From NCBI GenBank assembly GCA_008704415.1, contig VXIS01000010.1, forward strand, positions 62,001 through 126,000: DNA of 64,000 nt, written 5' to 3'. Below are positions 44,201 through 53,641 of this stretch, piece after piece (position 1 is the first letter of the stretch; each line of letters starts with the position of its first letter). The DNA comes from Sphaerosporella brunnea. Its lineage: Eukaryota; Ascomycota; Pezizomycetes; Pezizales; Pyronemataceae. The translations under genes and the position numbers were made by a program. The notes beneath the pieces are model-generated. The model saw nothing but the letters and a program-made list of their open reading frames with translations. It did no database searches and was not told the origin of the DNA.

Positions 44201-44797
44201 GTGGACAGTGGCACGCTTGACCGCCATTTGTTGGCGGAGGCGAACCGGGAGGCCTTTTGCCTTGAACGTAGAGGTAACAAATGGTCTAAGGCTGCGACAT
44301 TGGGTGATTTTTGCGAGGAGCCATGGGTGAGCGGACACCCGCTGTGCGCTGCAATGGTCGGACACCGCGCTTGGGACGACATCAGCGTCAGCTGCGCGAT
44401 ATCGCGGCTGCTCGATCCGGCACGGACTGCGTCGGAACTCCAGCAGATACGCCGTCTCAACGGAGAAATGATGGACGCTGCAGCTACGCGCTCCATTTGC
44501 ACGGATATCCAGCTGAGGCTCGATGAATCTTACCTTGCCTGTTGGTTGAGGCAGGCACCGGCAGCCTTGGTCCAACAAGACTCATCTTTCTACGTCCACG
44601 CGGCTGGTCAATTGGTGTCTGGCCCTGCAGCAGGTCCGAAAGTTGACTTCGGCCTTGACGATCCCGGATTGGCAGCAAAGGTGTTGGCCGTCATCAGGTC
44701 GCTCGGCGGGGATCATCCCGCATCGGGTTTGGGAACCAAGCGTGGCAATGAACAGGTGGACACTCCCGAGACACCGCCGAACAAGAGGCTCCGGTGA
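41279..44797 (+). CDS. Large lineage-specific protein, at least four exons
   Basis: Exons: 41279-41383, 41435-41876, 41926-42438 and 42489-44797. The three introns (51, 49 and 50 nt) have GTAGGT, GTACGC and GTAAGT donors and GCTGAC, GTTGAC and GCTAAC branch-like sites; reading is continuous across them. Within exon 4 three 51-nt segments (42564-42614, 42801-42851, 43308-43358) also have full splice signals but are stop-free and in frame, so the product is 1122 aa if they are kept and 1071 aa if removed. The N-terminal 150 residues are helical (LDIVKDIPVKDTQNLRADQC). Ser/Pro repeats follow (ATPTSDASPTP), then QVDPATSGAER 11-mers, an acidic Ser/Glu/Asp region (LPEIESDNDS), and a C-terminal globular-looking domain from about 43770 with conserved-looking Trp and Cys. 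It ends in basic NKRLR. No family recognised; probably nuclear or cytosolic, as no signal peptide is seen. Confidence 0.7.
42564..42614 (+). other. Possible 51-nt stop-free intron
   Basis: GTAAGT at the start, TTGAC inside and GTCAG at the end. Its length is divisible by three with no stop, so it can be spliced or translated. Confidence 0.5.
42801..42851 (+). other. Possible 51-nt stop-free intron (copy 1)
   Basis: GTAAGTGG donor, GCTAAT branch-like site and TTTCAG acceptor. Its twin lies at 43308-43358 inside the duplicated block. Retained, it encodes GKWLDNLVALRANGDLS. Confidence 0.6.
43308..43358 (+). other. Possible 51-nt stop-free intron (copy 2)
   Basis: Nearly identical to 42801-42851, 507 bp downstream; acceptor GTTCAG. 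Confidence 0.6.
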
Positions 44798-45224
44798 GTG
44801 GACAGGCAATTTGTCGGCTTGGGTTGGTGGGCTTTCTTGTCCGTCTGGGCTTGCAGGTTTTCTTACGGGTTCTTTGCGGGTTTCTGGAAGATTATTACAC
44901 TTACTGTGGTTTCTTTCTTACGTATTTCCTTACTAAAGACATAAAAACCCACGTTAGCTGGCATCGTTGGCTATGAAAGCAGCAAGCTTTTCCTACAGTC
45001 ATTCTTTTCTACGGACTTTCGAGGGTGTATCAACTATTATTCGATAGATACTGAGTTGATCAGTGACCTGTGTTCGAGTAGCCTCTCAGTATTTATCAAG
45101 ACCACGCACTGGAGGGGAGGAATGCGGCGCTGGCGGACATCCTCCAGACAGTAGCTGGGATGTTGCGTGCGACCGTTTTGCAATTGGGACCTGCGGTTGG
45201 CGCGGCGTTTGTCGCCTTGAGCCC
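44798..45224. other. 3' flank, no recognisable gene
   Basis: Follows the stop codon of the large gene; T-rich and plausibly holds its 3' untranslated region. Confidence 0.4.
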
Positions 45225-45344
45225 GCTGCGAGGCAAGGACATACTCCGCGGAGGTCCGCCGTATCGTGGGGGCACTTCTCCGCCTTCGATAGCCCGGGGG
45301 CGCACACGGCGCAGCCGGCTGTCGTGCGCTGCTGTGCCCGCACT
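45225..45344 (-). repeat. Element end shared with 50600-50790
   Basis: The sequence from GAGGCAAGGACATACTCCGC through TTCTCCGCCTT to GTCGTGCGCTGCTG is the reverse complement of 50630-50785 with moderate divergence. In both places it leads straight into the 40-bp minisatellite. Confidence 0.8.
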
Positions 45345-46130
45345 GTCATTGGACTCGGAATCGGTTTCTCGAGTCCCAGTCCGGTTTGAAGCGATTGGAA
45401 TCGGTTTCTCAAGTCCCAGTCCGAGTAGGAACGGTTGGAATCGGTTTCTCGAGTCCCAGTCCGTGTAGGTACGATTGGAATCGGTTTCTCGAGTCCCAGT
45501 CCGACTAGGAACCATTGGAATCGGTTTCAAGAGTCCCAGTCCGGGTAGACACGACGTTTCTCGAGTCCCGGTCCGGGCAGGACCGATTGGAATCGGTTTC
45601 TCGAGTCCCAGTCCGCGTAAACACGCCGTTTCTCGAGTTCCAGTCCGGGTAGAAACGATTGGAATCTATTTCTCGAGTGCCAGTCCGGGTAGGAACGACT
45701 GGAATCGGTTTCTCGAATCCAGGTCCGAGTAGAAACGATTGGAATCGGTTTCTCGAGCCCCAGTCCGGGTAGTCAAGCCGTTTCTCGAGTCCCAGTCCGG
45801 GTACGAACGATTGAAATCGGTTTCTCGACTCCCATTCCGGGTAGACACGCCGTTTCTCGAGTCCCTGTCCGGGTTGAACCGATCGGAATCTATTTCTCGA
45901 GTGCCAGTCCGGGTAGGAAGGTTTGGAATCAGTTTCTCTAGTCCCAGTCCGGGTAGGAACGATTAGAATCGCTTTCTCGAGTCGCAGTCCGAGTTGAAAC
46001 GATTGGACTCTGTTTCTCGAAGCCCAGTCGGGGTAGACACGCCGTTTCTCGAGTCCCAGTCCGGGTTCAAACGATTGGACTCGGTTTCTCGAATCCGCGT
46101 GCGGGTTAAACGGATTGCACTCGGTGACTT
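45345..46130 (-). repeat. 40-bp minisatellite, inverted, about 19-20 units
   Basis: Units GGAATCGGTTTCTCGAGTCC, then CAGTCCGGGTAGAAACGATT, are the reverse complement of the 37068-40160 unit. Several units are shortened to about 27-30 bp (GACACGCCGTTTCTCGAGTC). Confidence 0.95.
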
Positions 46131-46167
46131 CTGGGTGGCGGTGACATGACGGCCAGTGATGCACACC

Positions 46168-46370
46168 CAGCGCTGCCAAAACACCGCCCAGTCCGGCTTT
46201 CGGCGAGGTCTGAACCCGTTTGAATTAAACGGGCTTCTCAAATGGAGGCCCGTTTGGACGAGGCATTTTGGACCCAGAGCCGGGTCGCCGGATGGTCTGC
46301 GGGACATGCAGGCGCCCACCGGCACCCGAACTATGTGCCATTATTTTAAATAACACAACAGGAACATAGC
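46168..46370. mobile_element. Truncated hAT terminus
   Basis: CAGCGCTGCCAAAACACCGC and the following CAGTCCGGCTTTCGGCGAGG ... TTTAAATAACAC match the left arm of the element at 58430-59064 and the right arm of 8285-9317. The other end is absent. Confidence 0.7.
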
Positions 46371-46499
46371 GCCCTGCTTCCACCATGGGCGCAGCGTGAT
46401 GAGGGCCTGGGGTGTCTCGGGGGCCACGCGAGCTTGATGGCGTCCTTGAGTAACTGCTTCCAGCCATTTTTGAACCGGACAAGACACAGGACTTCCGCG

Positions 46500-47290
46500 G
46501 CGCGACCCCAAACAACAACTATCTATGGGGGGATAAATCTGAAACCAGCGGATGAAACAGCGTGCTTTGATGCCCTATATCTGTGAGTTCGAGCCCATTC
46601 CATTGAGAGTAACAGCTTCCATCTGTTGTTGACCCCGGGGAGCTACCGGACCCACAGACGGCTACCCCACAAGAGAACCATCTATGGGGGGATAAATCAG
46701 AGTACAGCGGGTAAATGAGCGTTCTTTGATGCCCTAGATCTGTGAGTTACAGCCCATTCGATGGAGAGTAACACCTTCCGGCTATTGTTGACCCCGCGGA
46801 GCTACCGGACCCCCATACGGCTTCCCCACACAACAACCATGTATGGGGGGATATGTCGGAGTACAACGAGTGCCCTATATCTGTGAGTTTGAGCCCATTG
46901 CATCGAGAGTAACAGCTTGTAGCTATTGTTGACCCAGGGGAGCTACCAGACCCCCGGACGGCTTCCCCACACAACAACCATCCATGGGGGGATAAATCTG
47001 ACTACAGCGGGTAAAACGGCATCCTTCGATGCCCAATATCTGTCAGTTTGAGCCCTTTCGATTGAGAGTAACAGCTTCTAGCTATTGTTGACCCCGGGGA
47101 TCTACCAAACCCCTCAACGGCTACCCCACACAACAACCATTCATTGGGGGATAAATCTGAGTACAGCGGGTAAAAGGGTATCCTTTGATGCGCTATATCT
47201 GTAAGTTTGAGCTCATTCCATTCAGAGTAACAGCTTCTAGCTATTGGCGACCTGGGGGAGCCACATGACCCCCGCGGGACTACCTCATAG
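46500..47290 (-). repeat. 159-bp satellite, five inverted units
   Basis: Units contain CAACCATCTATGGGGGGATA, GATGCCCTATATCTGTGAGT and TTGACCCCGGGGAGCTACC. Spacing is about 160 bp, with one 20-bp deletion. Reverse orientation relative to 28760-30180. Confidence 0.93.
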
Positions 47291-47664
47291 GACAACACTA
47301 CTATAACATATACAAGCCTTCCATCCGGCGCAACTTGAAAGGTCTGAACCGTCGAGACTGCCACGATACCGGCGAGATATTTCGAGACCGCACCATTCTC
47401 ACGAGGCCGAGACCCTCGGCAAGAATTCTGAACTCGTGTGAAACACTGATGACGGCGTATCCGGACACCGTGGAGATACCCAGGTTAGAATGGTGGCATG
47501 CTTGGGCATCCGATTTATTCACCGCGTTGTGCTTCAAGTAGGCCATCAATAAAGCATATCAAAACAGACAACCGATGTATTCCCAGCAAGAAAGCGCACT
47601 CATCAGCAAATAGTTACATCTCACGTCGAGCAACCAACCAACAACGCTCCGCTCCTCCACGCCC
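47291..47664. other. 3' flank, no recognisable gene
   Basis: Spacer before the stop codon of the next gene. Nothing specific. Confidence 0.4.
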
Positions 47665-49047
47665 TTACTTCGGCAGCTTGATATTGCGCTTCTCAGCGAA
47701 GCCGCGTACTTGATCACTGCCCACGACCTCTTCAGGCGGCGGCGAACCCAGGGCGACGTCTTCAAAAGCTTCGCGCGGCAGCGGCGGTGTCGGCCGCGAG
47801 AGGTCTACAGCGAAGTTGGTTCTGCGCGCGGTGGGCGTGCGCATTTCCTTGCGCGGCAACTTACGCGGCGGCGAGCGCAGCGGGTGGCGAGTTCCGGCGG
47901 GTGGCGGGGAGGCGGCTGCTTCACTGTATTGCTGCATGCGCGGCCTCGAGGTGCGCGACGAGGTGGCGGCGCCGCGGCGGTGCTCCCCGGACGGCCGTGT
48001 CCGGTACGCCGTCTTGGTGGTGGTTGCCTTGGTAGGGACCGCCGACGGGGTTCGTGACAAGGTGGTGGTGAGGCGGCGGGACTCCCTGGAGGGTGGTGAC
48101 AGGGACGCCGTCTCGGTGGGGGTTGCCTCGGTAGGGACCGCCGACGGGGGTCGTGACCAGGTGGTTTTGAGGCGGCCGGACTCCCAGGACGGTTGTGGCC
48201 GGTACGCAGTCTCGGTGTCGGTTGCCTCGATATCGCCCGCCGACCAGGTGCTGGCGTTGCCCGTTGCGCTGGGGGATGGCGTGGCGTTCACGAACGGGTC
48301 TCCGATGAGCCCGCCAAACTCGTCATCAGAGAGGTCCATCCGCACTTCGGGAGTGCGGGCGCGTTCAGGTGGACCATCCTCATCCAGGTCGGACCACTGC
48401 AGCGGCTCCACGATGTCAGAGGATTCATCGCTGTGCATTCGACGGCGACCACGTTCAGCTGGAGCGTCGTCATCCAGTTCAAACGACTCCGCGATATCAG
48501 AGGATTCGGTGCGCTGCGTACGACGGCGACCACGTCCAGGAGACATGTCGGCATGCTCCTCGCCTAGAGGTCTCACCTCCAGTCTGCCTGCGCGTCCCTG
48601 GCGCTGCGTCGCGCCATCAGCTTTCGGTGGCCAGTCACAGGTGGGTGCGATACATACCCACAAATCGAACGTCTCCTCTTCCGGACCTTTCGTGCGTGCC
48701 ACGAACCGGGGATCGCGGGCCGGCAGTTTTCCTCCCGCACCTGGCAATGCGGCTTCGAGTTCTTTGGCATAAGCGCGGCCCTCCGCGAACCCGGGCACGG
48801 GGTCGGAGTCCTTCAGCGTGCTGACCGGCTCCCCCGTGCCGAAAACAAAGTTGTTCACCAGCGCGCGGATGCGTTCCTTATGCGCTTGCTGCTTCTGAGC
48901 CTCGGATTGCGCGTGCCGAATCTCGGATTGCTCGTTCTGGGTGTCGGAGTCCTCGTTTGGGGTGTTGGATTGCTCGTTCTGAGTGTTGCGTCGCTCCTTG
49001 GGAGTCTTCTGGGATCGCTTCTGGTGAGACCTGCGGTTTCGCGGCAT
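47665..49047 (-). CDS. Low-complexity basic protein, 460 aa, single exon
   Basis: The ATG at 49047 (MPRNRRSHQKRSQKTPKERR) is the first after a strong TATA box and an A/C-rich leader of about 90 bp. The N-terminus is very basic, then has Gln/Asn/Glu-rich repeats (TQNEQSNTPNEDSDTQNEQS). A short folded-looking part follows with FDLWVCIAPTCDWPPKAD. Two roughly 27-residue repeats carry RGRRRTQRTESSDI and RGRRRMHSDESSDI. Then come three 33-residue repeats with PSAVPTEATPTETA and a Pro-rich tail ending EKRNIKLPK. The composition suggests a disordered nuclear or nucleic-acid-binding protein, which is inference. I recognise no family. The reading frame is intact through all repeats, whose unit lengths are multiples of three. 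Confidence 0.65.
   Translation of the reverse strand: MPRNRRSHQKRSQKTPKERRNTQNEQSNTPNEDSDTQNEQSEIRHAQSEAQKQQAHKERIRALVNNFVFGTGEPVSTLKDSDPVPGFAEGRAYAKELEAALPGAGGKLPARDPRFVARTKGPEEETFDLWVCIAPTCDWPPKADGATQRQGRAGRLEVRPLGEEHADMSPGRGRRRTQRTESSDIAESFELDDDAPAERGRRRMHSDESSDIVEPLQWSDLDEDGPPERARTPEVRMDLSDDEFGGLIGDPFVNATPSPSATGNASTWSAGDIEATDTETAYRPQPSWESGRLKTTWSRPPSAVPTEATPTETASLSPPSRESRRLTTTLSRTPSAVPTKATTTKTAYRTRPSGEHRRGAATSSRTSRPRMQQYSEAAASPPPAGTRHPLRSPPRKLPRKEMRTPTARRTNFAVDLSRPTPPLPREAFEDVALGSPPPEEVVGSDQVRGFAEKRNIKLPK
47995..48240 (-). repeat. 99-bp coding repeats, three units
   Basis: GGTTGCCT recurs at 99-bp steps (48022, 48121, 48220) together with GTAGGGACCGCCGACGGGG in the first two units; 33 residues per unit within the 47665-49047 gene. 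Confidence 0.8.
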
Positions 49048-49136
49048 GCTGTGGTGTTGTGTTGGTGAGGCAGTCAATAGATCTGGTGTTGTGTCGGGGA
49101 TGAGGTGGTGGTTGTGGTTTTGTGTTGGGACGACGG

Positions 49137-49144
49137 TATTTATA
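49137..49144 (-). promoter_or_regulatory. TATA box TATAAATA
   Basis: A perfect TATAAATA lies 90 bp upstream of ATG 49047. The leader is ACAACACC-rich, as in many fungal genes. Confidence 0.75.
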
Positions 49145-49149
49145 CGACC

Positions 49150-50562
49150 CGGTGCGGTGCGGGTTCACAATATTCGCCGCATACGGGTTCAGTGTTTACC
49201 CGGCGGACGTTGCACCCTGACATTGTTGCGGGTACAACTTCAGGCGCATATGTGGACGACGAATGGAGCGCAGTATACCCATCACTCAACCATCGTCACT
49301 GAACAACGACGGACGGAAGTACTTGCACACTTTTGCCTGACCACGTTCATCATAAGTCCTGGACCCCTTGCATCACGAGAAGCAATGAAACGGGGATGAT
49401 CAATCAGGGTGGAGGAAATCATCGAAGCATCCCAATCCAATCAGGCCAAGCTGGACGATTCCTGCACCCTGCGAACACTGCCACCACCTACGCAAAACTC
49501 TCCTCTCGCAAGGTGCGGATTTGTGTGGACACATTTCGGAGTCGTGATGAATCCGTGCAAAGCTATACTTTGACGAATCGGGGGTGCAGGAACCAGCGCC
49601 CGGAAGCACGATGCACATGCGCTGCTCGACCCGTGAGGCTGGCTTTGATTCTGACCGGCGGCCTCCACATCCTCACGGAACTGCAGGAAGCCGCTGTCGA
49701 TGCGATCTCGATATTTTGCCAGCGAGAAGTTGCGCGGACGTAGGTAGGGTGCGTGACGACGACGTCGACACGGCCAAACACTCCATCAATCCAGATGGGC
49801 TGGAGGGTCGCACTGATACATTCGCTGTGAGATATCAGTCGAATACGCGGAAGAATGAGCCGGTGCCTCTCGGATATGACCACCAGCATACGTAGAACCG
49901 GTGCTGGGGTGGTCGACTTCAGCTGACCATATCACCAACGCATGATGGAAAACAACGGTTGCGACGTTTTTGGCAACCCACTGGATTCCCAGCCGGGAGC
50001 TCGGAGGCGGGTGTTGCGCATACGCCGGCTGGAAACCCCAAGGATCACGCACAGGCCGTTACGCCGAGTCGGAAGGGGGACGGCGGATGATTCCACCGCA
50101 GCCGCGTACACGCGAGCAGCCGTGACCTAACGTCATGCGATGCCCGATGTAATCCAAGCCCTGGGTTCAGGGTTTACCCCGCAACCCCAGCGTATCCGTT
50201 GTGGAAGACAGGCCTCCCGCCAGAAGACAGTGCGTCAGGCTCACCGGTGAATGCGACAATGCTGAGATCGGGAAACTCGGGAGTGCGGCCATGCTGCCGG
50301 CTTACATACAGTCTACACGGACATTCATGAACGCGCCGCACAAGACTTCAGCCGACAACCGCGACGGCGGCGATGCCGTACCCTTGCCCGTCGGGCTGCG
50401 GCAACCGCCGCATCCGCACGCGGGCAGAGATACCGCGTGTCAACACGCCCCTGCCGCTAGCAACGCTGCGCAGGCCTGCTGGGCAACATTCGCCGTGATG
50501 CTCGCCGGGTTGCCTTTGTAGGAGTTGCAGGCTACGCTGCGGCTATCGCGACTAACACACAT
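49150..50562. other. No recognisable gene
   Basis: Scattered frames of about 100-136 codons on both strands with no motif. Confidence 0.4.
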
Positions 50563-50790
50563 GCGACCGATTCCAACGGGTTCGACTCGGACTCGGAATC
50601 GAGAAACCGAATCGCAAGGTTGCGCACCACCACTGACCGTGCGCGTAAAGCAGCGCACGATAACCGTCCGCACTGTTTGCGCCTCCTCCACAAGAAAAAC
50701 CCGGGCTATCCAAGGCGGAGAAGCGCGCTCAAAATACCGCGGACGTCCGCGCAGTATGTCCTTGCCTCTCCGCCGGATCAAGGCGTTGCG
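50563..50790 (+). repeat. Single minisatellite unit plus element end
   Basis: One and a fraction units of the 40-bp repeat (CGATTCCAACGGGTTCGACT, CGGACTCGGAATCGAGAAAC) are followed by the flank shared with 45225-45344. This is the low-copy state of the same arrangement that has about 20 units at 45345. Confidence 0.8.
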
Positions 50791-51203
50791 CATATACCGG
50801 CTGAACAGTGAAAGACGCCTCATACAGGACAAGCCGCGAACTCTTCCCGGCGAACCGGGATTCAGCGTTTACCGAGATGTCAATCCCACATTGAGCTATT
50901 CATGTGTATCGAATCGTAGCGGCGATCCTTGCCAAGCGGCCTCCAGACCCAACAGTTTCGGACAACAAAAAGCCCAAGGGAATGATAGGGAAGAGGTGGC
51001 TTGCTTGAAAAAAAACATTCTCTCAGCCCTTGCAGAGGCCGGCATCCATCCGTTACGTCGCGGCAAGGTCCTCAATCAGTTTCAGTGCAGCACCCAGGAG
51101 CAACAGAAAAACATGGCCTCCGGACCTATAATTCCAAGCTTGTCCTTGCTACTACCAAGATGTTTATAGCTACGAACGGTCTTGAGGAGCTTGGGGGGTT
51201 GAC

Positions 51204-52514
51204 GTGGCAGTGAATCTCCAGAATGGACGGGGCCATGACCAGAGCAGCTATCGGCGAAGAAACCGCCATCCGGCTCATGAAAGCCCCCCCCCGAAAAGCG
51301 AATTGAACCGCAAGCAGTTTACAAAGGCTACGTTAGGTGCTAACAAATACGTTCACAAGCTTCGGAAAGAGCAAATTGCAATGGAGGATGCAGCTACGGC
51401 CAACAAGGGGAGGGACGCCCACCGGCACCGTTCGCGTCTTCGTCCACCCGCAGGCCGCGCTCCGACGACTCCAGGACGCCAAGCCAGGACCCGGGCTGTG
51501 GATCGTCGCCAAGATCGCTCGCGCGGAGGACGCCATGTGAGATGCGGGATGGACCACTGCGACAAGGACGTCTCCGGCAACGAGCAGGCCGACCGCCTAG
51601 CCAGGGAAGCCGCCAGCCGCCAGTCCCCAGCGGAGGCCCCCGAAGTGCGCGGCACTGCTCGGCACCACGTCCCTCGCGACAATCGGGAGTCACACCAGTC
51701 AGGCAAGGGCCCGAGACAGAGACGAATGGCAGGCCAAGCACGGCGCCGCCAAAACGTATTTCCGGCGACGAAAGAAGCCCGACGCCGCCGCGGCCAAAAC
51801 GAAGAAGTCGCTGGCGTCGCGGTTCTACCAGCTCCGCACCGGCAAAGCGCCCACAGGCCCATACCTCCTCAAGACCGGCCAACGAGCGGATGACAAGTGC
51901 TGGTGGTGCAATAGCGGCGCCGTCCACACACGGGACCATCTTTTCAAGTTTTGCAAGAGGCGGAAGAACGAGCAGATGGTGCTCTGGAGGAGGGTATCTG
52001 AGGCTACGAATGATGGTGGGCGCAACCGATGGCCGGCTACGGCCACCGCCGCTCGCGGAAGATAGGTGCACGGAGGCTGTCATGGACTTCCTACGAACTC
52101 ATAAAGATTGGATTGTGGCCTGACAGAGGCATCCTGATATGAGGCAGGCTTTCCTTGGTGCGCTTTCGGGATTCGGTGCGATTTCCTTAGTCTCCCTTCT
52201 TGGTCCTTTTCCTGAGAGGGGCGCAGGCTTCAGTAGTCGGCTTCACCGAAGGGGTAGCATAGTCTTTTCTAAATATGTCATGGCCGCAAGCGGCCGAATA
52301 CAATATGATTAAAAGAAAAAATACGGCCAACAAGGAGCGAGCAGCCAGGAAATCCACCACTACCCCTCAGCCAAGAACAAAACCACACCCTCACCATCTA
52401 AGCGTAAAGCGACAATGTCAATGCAGAAACGGACTAGTGAACGCTGTTGTCCTGAGGACACCAGCGAGTCCGATTCCAGCTAGAGTGGGTCCAGCAGTGG
52501 TACCTCTCGGGTAG
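51204..52514 (+). pseudogene. Unidentified ORF interrupted by a LINE
   Basis: Before the LINE the frame reads LNRKQFTKATLGANKYVHKL, then MEDAATANK. After the LINE, with one copy of the target duplication removed, it continues ERAARKSTTTPQPRTK to a stop at 52512-52514. The join is in frame, so the host sequence was open when the LINE landed. The start is not certain; the frame is open from about 51204. The protein is basic and has no motif I recognise; it might be an N-terminal tail of a transposase. The continuation is basic and Pro/Thr-rich. Confidence 0.45.
51409..52321 (+). mobile_element. LINE 3' fragment with perfect 14-bp target duplication
   Basis: TACGGCCAACAAGG stands at 51395-51408 and again at 52322-52335. 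The inserted 913 bp begin inside the RNase H domain (VRVFVHPQAALRRLQDAK; the Asp is replaced). After several frameshifts they contain FYQLRTGKAPTGPYLLKTGQ and the zinc-binding tail CWWCNSGAVHTRDHLFKFCK. The 3' end has the hairpin GGCCGCAAGCGGCC (52282-52295) and an A-rich tail. It is 5'-truncated and dead. Confidence 0.9.
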
Positions 52515-53338
52515 CTGCATTGTCACCACACTCCGCCAGCAAGTCCAGTCTTGGTGAAGCTCAAAACAGCTCCAATGGGACTACACGCCGGTCCACACGG
52601 GCCACCAGAGCCAAAAAGGGGGTTTTTGTAAGTTCTACTACCCGCCGGCAAGCCTTTCTAACAAAACACCCCGGCGGGAACCATTCGGACTCGCGGGACA
52701 GATCGGGACGGGGCAATAACTGTAACGAGTGTAGCTGTGATAGACAGATAACTAACATCAAAATTGAATCATTGCCCGGAAAATCGTGTTTCGACCATGC
52801 GCGGAGCACAACCTGTGTCTGCATTGTCTGAGGGTAGAGCCGAGTCTGGTGAGGACCTAGTAATCGTCCTGCAGATGAAAGATCACGCTCAGTCGTCGCT
52901 GCGAACCCACACCTTGTCATGTTGTAGGGCGTCGTGGGAGACCCGTTCCTATTGACTTGTGACGCCCTCACCACGACCTCCGCGGCGGCATGGCATATCG
53001 GTCAACCCCACAACCCTCGCTGGGATCCATCGGGACACCTTGGGCCAACCTGTGTCTCGATAGACACCGCTGACAATTGCGGACGCACTAGCAAATGTCG
53101 GATCCAGCACACGCACCCTATTCACATTTTGTCAGGACGCATTCTTCAAGAGGAGCCATGAACACAGCGGCGCAGGTATCAAACTGCGTGGTTCACGTCT
53201 TGAGCATTCCGGTTCGCTTTCCGTTACAGCAGTGCATATGTTTCTCTGAGTAGAGCGCGCTGTAAATGCCATGTTTCGGGTACAGAGACACAGTGACCGT
53301 GACCAACACGTCTGGTTTTCACTGTAGGAGTGCACCGG
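52515..53338. other. No recognisable gene
   Basis: The plus-strand frame 52520-52831 is Ser/Thr/Arg-rich (STRATRAKKG) without a domain. Nothing else is supported. Confidence 0.35.
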
Positions 53339-53526
53339 TAGTGTTGCGCACGAGCGGAGTCGAGTCGAGCTCCGGGTAGACTCAAGTCCGCGCGTGAAAG
53401 CGTCACGCTGGACTCGTTAGCCCGACCCGGGACAGCATGAACTCGAGGTAAAGCTCGAGTCCGCCATATAAAATCACATTTTGACGCACGCGGGAGCTGT
53501 TGCAGGGCAATGTCAATTATCTATGA
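53339..53526 (+). mobile_element. XhoI-rich hAT, one end only
   Basis: TAGTGTTGCGCACGAGCGGA and the following CTCGAG-rich terminus, TATAAAATCACATTTTGACG and ATTATCTATGATCG match the left arm of 4774-5098. The other end is missing. Confidence 0.8.
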
Positions 53527-53641
53527 TCGCGGCGATTTGTACAATTCCGTACAAATATCCCCCGTTATCAAGAAAGAAACTCATAAAAAAGAAGAAACGT
53601 AATTGATGCCAGACAGTCCATCCCCGCAGCGCAATCAGCAT

